Part shown: positions 37,406 through 43,440 of the stretch, one piece after another | Layout: the number at the start of each line of letters is the position of its first letter | Position numbering within the stretch: the stretch's first letter is position 1 | The notes under the pieces: model-generated | Seen by the model: the letters and a program-made list of their open reading frames with translations, nothing else | Database searches by the model: none | Told to the model about the DNA's origin: nothing | Translations under genes and position numbers: made by a program | Virus record (IMG/VR): IMGVR_UViG_3300043496_000162 | Location: 1 to 43,440 of that record | Length of the DNA stretch: 43,440 nucleotides | Source: a virus | Direction: 5' to 3' (one strand)

Positions 37406-38854
37406 ATGTCTCAACCAAGTGTCGCGATCACCGAGCTTGACGGCGCTCTCGGTGTCTTACCGCCAAGCGCCGGCCGACTCTATGCGCTCGTCGGGCCGTC
37501 GAGCTCGGGCGCGTTCAACGTGCCGGCGACGTTCGCACGCACGAAAGATGTGATCGCGACGTTCGGCGCCGGGCCGCTCGTCGAGGCCGCGTGCCACTAC
37601 CTCGAGCGCTACGCGAAGCCGATCGTGCTCGTGCGCACCGCGACGACGACGGCCGGCCTCCCGGGAACGCTCGTCACCACGGGCAAGACCGGCACGAGCG
37701 TAGTCACGCTCACGGGGGTGCCGCACGACGATTACGAGGCCGTGTGGAAAGCCATCACGGGCGGCACGATCGGCGCGGCCGGCATCACCTTTCAATGGAG
37801 CCTCGACGGTGGCCGTACGTGGTCGGCCGTCACGAGTCTCGGCACCGCGACGACGTTTGCGATCCCGGGCTCGGGTGGGCTCACGCTCAACTTCGCGGCC
37901 GGTACCATCGTTGCCGGCGACGTCGTTACCACGCGCACCACGGCGCCGGCATGGAACGCAACCGACCTCGGCACCGCACTCGATGCGCTCGCGGCCTCGT
38001 CGGTGCAGTGGGAGATCGTGCACCCCGTCGGCCCGGTCGACAGTGCGGCGTTTGACCTGCTCGAGCTCAGGCTCGCCGCACTGCAAGCGGCCGGCAAGTA
38101 CCGGTCATGGAGCGGCAACACGCGCATGCCGACGCTCGGCGAGAGTGAGGCCGCCTATCGCACGGCGCTCGACGCGATCTTTGCCTCGAAGGCCTCGATG
38201 TTCGGCGACTTGTGCGCGGGCGCGTGCAAGCTCACGTCGAGCGTCACCGGCCGCAAGTACAAGCGGCCTGTCTCGTTTGTCGTCGCCGCGCGTCACGCCT
38301 CGGTGAGCGAAGAAGTGAACATCGCCGATCTCAACCTCGGCCCGCTCGCGGGGGTGTCGATCCGCGATGCCAACGGCAATCCCGACGAGCATGACGAGTC
38401 GATCAATCCCGGCCTCGACGACTCGCGCTTCACTGTGTTGCGCACGTGGGATGACGTGCCCGGCGTGTACGTGAACCGGCCGCGCATGTTCTCGCCGTCG
38501 GGCTCTGACTTTCAGTTGCTCCCGCACCGCCGCGTCATGAACCTCGCGCACGCCGCGTTGCGATCTTACTTCTCGAGGCGCCTCAATCGGGCCGTGCTCG
38601 TCGACGCGACGACAGGGTTTATCTACGAAGAGGAAGCACTCGAGATCGAGTCGGGGGCGATGGCCGTACTGCGCTCGGCGCTGCTCGCAAAGCCGAAAGC
38701 AAGCGGCGTGCGGTTCGCGCTCTCGCGCACCGACAACCTGCTCAGCACAAAAACCATGACGGGTGACGCGCGCGTGATCCCGCTCTCGTACCCGGAATTC
38801 ATCAACCTTACGGTCGGGTTTTACAACCCGGCCCTTCAAGTGCAGGCGGTGTGA
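37406..38854 (+). CDS. Tail sheath protein
   Basis: AGGAG precedes the ATG at 37406. The 482-residue product starts SVAITELDGALGVLPPSAGR, RLYALVGPSSSGAFNVP (N-terminal sheath strands, ending in the 'GP...G.l...a..hy' pattern), has an inserted Ig-like domain (about 110-180, TFQWSLDGGRTWSAVTSLG), and ends in LNRAVLVDATTGFIYEEEAL and YPEFINLTVGFYNPALQVQ, the C-terminal sheath fold. It is of the DUF2586/contractile-sheath kind. It makes the virus a myovirus. The following tube gene confirms the pair. Confidence 0.9.
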   Translation: MSQPSVAITELDGALGVLPPSAGRLYALVGPSSSGAFNVPATFARTKDVIATFGAGPLVEAACHYLERYAKPIVLVRTATTTAGLPGTLVTTGKTGTSVVTLTGVPHDDYEAVWKAITGGTIGAAGITFQWSLDGGRTWSAVTSLGTATTFAIPGSGGLTLNFAAGTIVAGDVVTTRTTAPAWNATDLGTALDALAASSVQWEIVHPVGPVDSAAFDLLELRLAALQAAGKYRSWSGNTRMPTLGESEAAYRTALDAIFASKASMFGDLCAGACKLTSSVTGRKYKRPVSFVVAARHASVSEEVNIADLNLGPLAGVSIRDANGNPDEHDESINPGLDDSRFTVLRTWDDVPGVYVNRPRMFSPSGSDFQLLPHRRVMNLAHAALRSYFSRRLNRAVLVDATTGFIYEEEALEIESGAMAVLRSALLAKPKASGVRFALSRTDNLLSTKTMTGDARVIPLSYPEFINLTVGFYNPALQVQAV

Positions 38855-38856
38855 TC

Positions 38857-39336
38857 ATGGCTGACCAGATCCGGGTAAACGGCAACCTGTACTCATGGGG
38901 CTCGATCAAGTGCAAGGTCGCGGGCGAGCTCTTTCATGGGTTCACCACGATCAGCTACGCCGACAAGCGCGAGCGCGTGAAAGCCTACGGGATGGGCCGC
39001 CACCACGCGCCGAGGGGCCGCTCGAGCGGCAAGTACAGTACCGATCCGGTCAAGCTCGCCGGCCCTAAGTCGACGATGCAGGCACTGCGCGCGAGCCTCG
39101 CCCTACTCGCACCCGATCGCGTCTCGTACGGCAACGTCGAGTTTCAGTTGATCATCCAATACGTCGAGCCCGGTGAGGTGCCGATGAACGTCGAGATCGA
39201 GGGGTGCGTGATCACCGGCAACTCGACGAGCGACGAGGAAAACGCCGATCCCAAAAACGAAGAGTGCGAGATCGATTGCATGCTCATCCGGCGCAACGGC
39301 CTCACCCTCTTTGACTCGAGTCGAGGTGCGCCGTGA
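38857..39336 (+). CDS. Tail tube protein
   Basis: The ATG at 38857 gives 159 residues. RVNGNLYSWGSIKCKVAGEL, FHGFTTISYADKRERVKAYG, KSTMQALRASLALLAPDRVS and NVEFQLIIQYVEPGEVPM, with a final VEIEGCVITGNSTSDEEN, fit the phage tube beta-sandwich ('NG....W..I.....G......i.y....e....yG'). Its position just after the sheath is typical. It forms the inner tube through which DNA passes. Confidence 0.88.
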   Translation: MADQIRVNGNLYSWGSIKCKVAGELFHGFTTISYADKRERVKAYGMGRHHAPRGRSSGKYSTDPVKLAGPKSTMQALRASLALLAPDRVSYGNVEFQLIIQYVEPGEVPMNVEIEGCVITGNSTSDEENADPKNEECEIDCMLIRRNGLTLFDSSRGAP

Positions 39337-39845
39337 TCGACGACAACGCGCTGAGCGGCCGGCCGTCGCCGCATTTCGAGCAGGCGACGACCGATCCGAA
39401 TCACGAGCTCAAACAGCGGCTCGAGGTTGCCAAGCTCGAGCGGGCACGGCTCGCGGCCGAGCGGGAGGCACGCGAGGAAGCTCGTGCGCTCGCCGAGCAG
39501 CTCGAGGCCGAAGAGCTCGCCGTGCGCAACGCGCAAGCCATCGAGAAAGCTGAGAGCGAGCACGGGCCGCTCGGCAAGAAGATCGCCGCGATGCACACGA
39601 CGAGCGGGATCGTCATTCTGAAACGCCCGAATCACGTCATTTTCAAGCGCTTTCAAGAGCGCTCCATGTCCGACAAGGGGCTCAAGATCGACGAGTGCGA
39701 GGCGCTCGTGCGGCCGAGTCTCGTGCATCCCGACAAGGCGACTTTCGAGCGCTACGCCGAGGAAGAGCCCGCGATCATCTTGCGCGCGGCGAACGTGTGC
39801 GCGGCCCTCGCCGGGAGCCGTGCCGAAGAGGTGTCGGGAAAATAG
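39333..39845 (+). CDS. Tail assembly chaperone, short product (gpG-like)
   Basis: The GTG at 39333 overlaps the tube stop and gives 170 residues. The N-terminal half is a charged helix (KQRLEVAKLERARLAAEREA), the rest contains GPLGKKIAAMHTTSGIVILK and RPNHVIFKRFQERSMSD, a globular part like gpG/gp41-type chaperones. The stop TAG at 39843 follows a GGGAAAA slippery site, so a fraction of ribosomes should continue into the -1 frame (39842-40039). The chaperone coats the tape measure and recruits tube protein. Its place between tube and tape measure is conserved. Confidence 0.88.
   Translation: MIDDNALSGRPSPHFEQATTDPNHELKQRLEVAKLERARLAAEREAREEARALAEQLEAEELAVRNAQAIEKAESEHGPLGKKIAAMHTTSGIVILKRPNHVIFKRFQERSMSDKGLKIDECEALVRPSLVHPDKATFERYAEEEPAIILRAANVCAALAGSRAEEVSGK
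39836..39842 (+). promoter_or_regulatory. Programmed -1 frameshift site GGGAAAA
   Basis: The heptamer is in the correct phase (G GGA AAA) immediately before the TAG stop of the short chaperone. Slipping back one base changes the next codons to ATA GTC GAG, entering an open frame that runs to 40039. GGGAAAA is a canonical X XXY YYZ slippery site, and the location (tail chaperone, before the tape measure) matches many phages. The stop immediately downstream would increase pausing. Confidence 0.9.
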
Positions 39846-40039
39846 TCGAGCTGAGGGCCGAGGCGTTGCGCGATCAGGGTGTCGCCGCCGCGTGTCTGCT
39901 CTCAGCTCTCGGCAATGACGACGACGAGACACAGACTGAGCCCGCTTTGATCCGTAGCTACGTCGGCGCGTTACTCGTCGTCGGCGCGTTTCGCGAGCTC
40001 ACTCAGATCCGCAAGTTGCTCACCACGAAAGAGAGTTGA
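39842..40039 (+). CDS. Tail chaperone frameshift extension (gpT part of gpG-T)
   Basis: This 65-residue extension has no separate start; it is joined to the short chaperone by the -1 frameshift, making a 235-residue fusion. It reads KIVELRAEALRDQGVAAACL, then LSALGNDDDETQTEPALIRS and YVGALLVVGAFRELTQIRKL. Helices flanking an acidic loop are typical of gpT-type extensions that bind the tube protein. It stops 3 bp before the tape measure gene. Confidence 0.85.
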   Translation: MVELRAEALRDQGVAAACLLSALGNDDDETQTEPALIRSYVGALLVVGAFRELTQIRKLLTTKES

Positions 40040-40042
40040 CGC

Positions 40043-41968
40043 ATGGCCGGCGAGAAAGCAGACGCACAAGCGACATTCTCGATCGACTTGCTCGACGGCA
40101 CGTCGGGGGCCGCTGAGTCGGCCGGCTCGGCGTTGAAGAAGCTGCAAAAGCAGATCGGCGACGACACCTCGGCGCTCGCCGCGATGCAACGCGCGATGAA
40201 AAACCTGCAAGGCGGCACGAGCGTCAACATCGAGCAATTCAGGCACCTGAAAGCGGCGATCGACGCCAAGAAACAGTCGATCGCGCAAGCTCAGTCGTCG
40301 TACATGGCGCTCGGCGGCACGTTCGGCGGTGTCAAACGCAGCGGCAAGCCCGCGATCGACACACTCAATCAGCTCGGGCAGACCGCGAAAGGCTTGCCCG
40401 GCCCGCTCGGCGGGATCGTCTCGAGCCTGTCGAACCTGAAAGGCATGCTCGGCGGTGGTGTCATGGCGCTCGGCGTCGTCGCGATTGCGGCGGCCGTCGT
40501 CGCGCTCACCGTCGCCGCCGTCGCTGCAACCGCGGCGCTGCTCAGGTACGGGATCGCTCAGGCCGGCGCTCGACGCTCAGAGCTCTTGCGGCTCGAGGGC
40601 CTCACGAAAATGCGATCGTGGTCGGGCATCGCGGCCGGGAGCGCGAGCGAGATGCAGGCCGCGATCGACAAGGTGAGCGAGTCGACGGCGCTCGGGCGCG
40701 ACAAGGTCGAGTCATACGCCGCGCAGCTCTACAAGATGGGACTGCGCGGTAACAACCTGAGCGAGGCACTCGACGGCACCGCGATGAAGGCATCGGTGCT
40801 CGGCGACGAGGCCGCGAGCGGTTTCATGGGTATGGCTGCGGGTGCCAACTTTGCCGGGCAATCGGTCAAGCGGCTCAGCGACGACGTGCGTGCGCGTCTC
40901 GGTGGTGTCGCCGCCGCGCAAATGCTCGATCTCGATGTACAGGCCGCCAAGCTCAAAGAGTCTTTCGGCAAGCTGTGGGCCGGCATCAAGCTCGACGGCC
41001 TGCTCAAAGCGGTCAAGTCGGTGACGTCGCTGTTCTCTCAGAGCACGCGCTCAGGACAGGCACTCAAAGTGATCGTCACGACTGTCTTTCAGCCGATGAT
41101 CAACGCGATCGAGTACCTCGGCCCGGTGGTCAAACGATTCTTCCAGGGCCTGATCATCGGCGCACTGCTCATGGCGATCGCCGTACTCAAGTTGCGCAAC
41201 TGGTTTCGCAAAACGTTCGGCGACAGTGAGGTGCTCAAAGGGCTCGATCTGCAGAAGGCGGCCCTCTATGTCGGCGTCGTCGCCGTCGCCGCGATCACCA
41301 CGGCTTTCGTGTTGCTCGGCGTGACGATGGTTGGCGCGATGGTGATGGCGCTCCCGTGGATCTGGGCCGCGGTAACGGCCGTCGGTGCGCTCGCCGTCGA
41401 GGCATTGATCCTCGCCGCACCCTTCATCCTCGGCGCGGTTGCGATCGGTGCGCTCATCGCCGCGGGGTATCAGCTCTATAAGCTGTGGCAAGAGATCGAC
41501 TGGACTGCACTCGGCACCTCGATTGTCGAGGGCATCGTCGACGGCCTCAACAACGCCGCGATCTGGCTCACCGACGCGGTCAAGGATCTCGCCGGTAGCG
41601 CGATGAAAGCGCTCAAAGACACGCTCGGCATCGCCTCGCCCTCGAAAGCGTTCGCGCGGCTCGGCCTCGCCATTCCGCAAGGCATCGAGGCCGGCGTCGA
41701 GACAGGCACGCCGAGCGCTCGAGCGGCCGTTGCGGGCATCGTCGACGCACCGCGCATCCCGGATCGCGGCGGTGAGCCGACCGGCGACGGGCAAGCGCGC
41801 TCAGTCGTGTCGAGCGGCGGCGTGACGATCCACGTGGGCGGCGTGACGGTGCAAAGCGCGGGCGAAAAGCCGGCCGAGTTCATGGTCGACCTCGAGCGCG
41901 AGGTTACGGCCATGTTCGAGCGCGTTGCAGTGCAGATCGGCGCCGTGTTGCCGGGCGGTGCGGCGTGA
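40043..41968 (+). CDS. Tail tape measure protein
   Basis: This 641-residue protein is helical, with an N-terminal coiled region (GAAESAGSALKKLQKQIG, NIEQFRHLKAAIDAKKQSIA), a hydrophobic region (about 138-170, GVMALGVVAIAAAVVALTVA) and several membrane-like segments in the second half (about 365-385 and 410-480, AAITTAFVLLGVTMVGAMVM). The C-terminus has the GIASPSKAFARLGLAIPQGI motif common to tape measures. It sets tail length and enters the host membrane. It is fairly short, suggesting a short tail. The gene is coupled to the baseplate gene downstream. Confidence 0.92.
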   Translation: MAGEKADAQATFSIDLLDGTSGAAESAGSALKKLQKQIGDDTSALAAMQRAMKNLQGGTSVNIEQFRHLKAAIDAKKQSIAQAQSSYMALGGTFGGVKRSGKPAIDTLNQLGQTAKGLPGPLGGIVSSLSNLKGMLGGGVMALGVVAIAAAVVALTVAAVAATAALLRYGIAQAGARRSELLRLEGLTKMRSWSGIAAGSASEMQAAIDKVSESTALGRDKVESYAAQLYKMGLRGNNLSEALDGTAMKASVLGDEAASGFMGMAAGANFAGQSVKRLSDDVRARLGGVAAAQMLDLDVQAAKLKESFGKLWAGIKLDGLLKAVKSVTSLFSQSTRSGQALKVIVTTVFQPMINAIEYLGPVVKRFFQGLIIGALLMAIAVLKLRNWFRKTFGDSEVLKGLDLQKAALYVGVVAVAAITTAFVLLGVTMVGAMVMALPWIWAAVTAVGALAVEALILAAPFILGAVAIGALIAAGYQLYKLWQEIDWTALGTSIVEGIVDGLNNAAIWLTDAVKDLAGSAMKALKDTLGIASPSKAFARLGLAIPQGIEAGVETGTPSARAAVAGIVDAPRIPDRGGEPTGDGQARSVVSSGGVTIHVGGVTVQSAGEKPAEFMVDLEREVTAMFERVAVQIGAVLPGGAA

Positions 41969-42498
41969 GTTGGGATCCGATCAGCTCGCCGTGCGATTAC
42001 ATCCTGCTCGCCGGCAAGAAGTCGCCCGGGTATGCCGAGATCGTCGGCGCCTCGAGCTTGCGCAAGTGGGATGAGCGCGAGGGCTTCGGCCTTTCGGGCG
42101 CGTTTTGCGTGTTCAAAGGCCGCGGGCTCGCGAAATTCAGCGTGCGCGTGCGCCTGTACACCGTCGAGCAGTGGGCCGAGTGGCATGAGTGGCGCCCGCT
42201 CGTCGACAAGCTCCCGACCAAGCGCGCGGGCACGGGCAAAGACTCAGGCACGCTCGACATTTGGCACCCGCTGCTCGAGCTGCTCGACATCAAGGCCGTC
42301 GCCGTCGAGGAAGTGGTGCAGCCCGAGCAGACCGATAGCGGCGAATGGACGATCGAGATCAAATTCATCGAGTTTCGCCGGCCAAAGATCGCGCTCGCGA
42401 AACCTGAAGGTGCCGCCGCGGCGCCTCCCGTCGATCCGATCGAAGAGCTGTACATCAAACCGCTCACTGAGCAGCTGCAACGCTTGGCGGCCGAATGA
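41965..42498 (+). CDS. Baseplate/tail-associated protein after tape measure
   Basis: The GTG start overlaps the tape measure stop. The 177-residue product begins SPCDYILLAGKKSPGYAEIV, then GASSLRKWDEREGFGLSGAF and CVFKGRGLAKFSVRVRLYT, with WHPLLELLDIKAVAVEEVVQ later. This beta-rich pattern is typical of a protein that binds under the tube at the top of the baseplate, a place occupied by LysM-type or gp43/gp53-like proteins in Mu/T4; I saw no LysM repeat. It is coupled to the hub gene by ATGA. Family assignment is inferred from position. Confidence 0.7.
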   Translation: MSWDPISSPCDYILLAGKKSPGYAEIVGASSLRKWDEREGFGLSGAFCVFKGRGLAKFSVRVRLYTVEQWAEWHEWRPLVDKLPTKRAGTGKDSGTLDIWHPLLELLDIKAVAVEEVVQPEQTDSGEWTIEIKFIEFRRPKIALAKPEGAAAAPPVDPIEELYIKPLTEQLQRLAAE

Positions 42499-43440
42499 CG
42501 ACGGACCTCTATGCCGGCGTGAACGGCCATCGGCTCACCGCGGTGCGTCTCACCGTGGGCAACGCCGGGCCGTGGATCGCCGACGTCGATTTCGAGGGCG
42601 AGCCCGACGTATCGGGCCGGGTGACGCTCTCGATCGGCCCGCTCGAGCTCTCGGGAACGATCGTGGCGAGCGCGTCGGGTACGTTCGGCCTGCAACGTCG
42701 CGCGCGCATCATTGCCGGCGCCGGTGCGTGGGCGAATGAGGTGCCCGCCAAGGCGTATCACAACGATGCCGGCGTGAAGGCGCTCAGCGTCGCCGAGGAT
42801 GCAGCGCGAGCCGTCGGCGAGACGCTCGGCACGTTTGTGCCGGCCGCTGAGCGCGTGTGGCGAGACTACGCTCGGCAGGTGGGGCCGGCCTCGCGCGCGC
42901 TCGAGGATGTACTCGGCGGCGTGCCGTGGTGGGTCGACTATGCCGGCGTGACGCATGCCGGGCCGAGGCCGGCGACGGCCGTTGAGCCCAAAGCGTACAC
43001 GGTGCTCGCGTACGATCCGCGCGACAGGATCGCGACGCTCGCCGTCGACGATCCGGGAGCCGTGCGCATCGGCTCGATCCTCACCGAGCGGCTCGACGGC
43101 TCGCATACGGTGCGCTCGCTCGAGCTGCGCGTCACGGCCGGCGAGCTGCGCGTACTCGCGTGGGTAGGTGGCACCGAAAGCGGCCTCGGCAACTTGGCGG
43201 CGATCCTCAAAGCGATCGTGCACCGCTCGACGGACGGGCACCTGTTCGGGCACTACCGTTACCGCGTCGTGCGCATGGCCGGCGAGCGCGTCGAGCTGCA
43301 AGCGGTGCGGCGGGCCGTGGGCTTGCCCGATCTCTTGCCCCTGTCGGTGTGGCCGGGCATCGCCGGTGCGCACGCCGAGCTCGCGCCCGGTGCCGAGGTG
43401 CTCGTCGGTTTCATCGAGGGCGATCGCACTCAGCCCGTCG
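42495..43440 (+). CDS. Baseplate hub/spike protein, N-terminal part (gene continues at position 1)
   Basis: The ATG at 42495 overlaps the preceding stop (ATGA). The frame is open to the window end and, through the exact 127-bp overlap, continues to 363, giving 393 residues in all. The N-terminal 280 residues are hub-like (P2 gpD/Mu gp44-type beta-barrels): TTDLYAGVNGHRLTAVRLTV, ADVDFEGEPDVSGRVTLSIG, a central ALEDVLGGVPWWVDYAGVTH region, and GHLFGHYRYRVVRMAGERVE near the join. They are followed by the OB-fold described for 1-363. The hub nucleates baseplate assembly. Hub plus OB in one chain, as in gp27-gp5-like fusions, is seen in some simple baseplates. Confidence 0.8.
   Translation, partial: MTTDLYAGVNGHRLTAVRLTVGNAGPWIADVDFEGEPDVSGRVTLSIGPLELSGTIVASASGTFGLQRRARIIAGAGAWANEVPAKAYHNDAGVKALSVAEDAARAVGETLGTFVPAAERVWRDYARQVGPASRALEDVLGGVPWWVDYAGVTHAGPRPATAVEPKAYTVLAYDPRDRIATLAVDDPGAVRIGSILTERLDGSHTVRSLELRVTAGELRVLAWVGGTESGLGNLAAILKAIVHRSTDGHLFGHYRYRVVRMAGERVELQAVRRAVGLPDLLPLSVWPGIAGAHAELAPGAEVLVGFIEGDRTQPV
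43314..43440. repeat. Terminal direct repeat (copy of 1-127): circular molecule
   Basis: The last 127 bases are identical to the first 127, and a gene reads through the join in frame. This indicates a circular or circularly permuted genome of 43,313 bp. A repeat of 127 bp is the usual leftover of assembly with a k-mer of 127, not a biological terminal repeat. Confidence 0.95.

Noticed and set aside
43314-43440. 127-bp terminal direct repeat as physical phage ends
   Set aside because: The length equals a common assembler k-mer and the repeat is inside a gene that reads across the join, so it is best explained as an assembly overlap of a circular sequence.

Overview
The window is a complete, circular, GC-rich genome of a contractile-tailed (myovirus-type) phage. 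Its last 127 bases (43314-43440) repeat its first 127 exactly, so the real molecule is a circle of 43,313 bp and one gene (baseplate hub/spike) runs across the join. Genes are packed tightly, with ATGA, GTGA or TGATG overlaps almost everywhere. The high-GC codon use and a lipoprotein with Asp-Ala-Gly-rich spacing of a type common in Myxococcota suggest a deltaproteobacterial/myxobacterial-type host, but this is an inference.

Late region, rightward, from about 27.6 kb through the join to 9.18 kb: candidate small terminase, small genes, large terminase, portal, S49 protease-scaffold fusion, decoration protein, gpT-like major capsid protein, connector and neck proteins, sheath, tube, tail chaperone with a canonical -1 frameshift (GGGAAAA), tape measure, baseplate proteins (hub/spike, gp25-like, J-like, I-like), LamG-type fibre, and a lysis cassette ending in an amidase. 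The head and tail order resembles Mu-like and P2-like myoviruses, but I see no transposase and no integrase.

Maintenance region, leftward, 14.3 to 9.24 kb: a small ParA ATPase and a ribbon-helix-helix partner protein head a seven-gene leftward operon, followed by three more leftward genes. Arrays of an 8-bp element (consensus TGTCTASR, both orientations, perfect 8-bp register) occur at three places: upstream of parA (14330-14369), between convergent genes (9178-9217), and inside the packaging operon (28302-28349). With no integrase, this fits a phage-plasmid whose prophage is a partitioned circle, using distributed centromere/operator sites.

Control and early region, 14.4 to 27.4 kb: a short rightward operon of small, partly cysteine-rich proteins (14.57-16.16 kb); a leftward operon (21.0 to 16.2 kb) with a Cas4/RecE-like nuclease, a DnaQ-like exonuclease, other phage proteins and a terminal lipoprotein; and a lambda-like switch at 21.0-22.15 kb. 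The switch has a leftward HTH repressor, a rightward Cro/YdaS-like gene, and two matching tandem operator pairs (12-mers such as GCGTTATAACGC at 13-bp spacing), each overlapping the -10 box of a divergent early promoter whose first gene appears to be leaderless. The rightward early operon carries a DNA methyltransferase, a DnaB-like helicase, a cluster of GGTTCCCGT repeats (candidate origin) and a RuvC-like nuclease.
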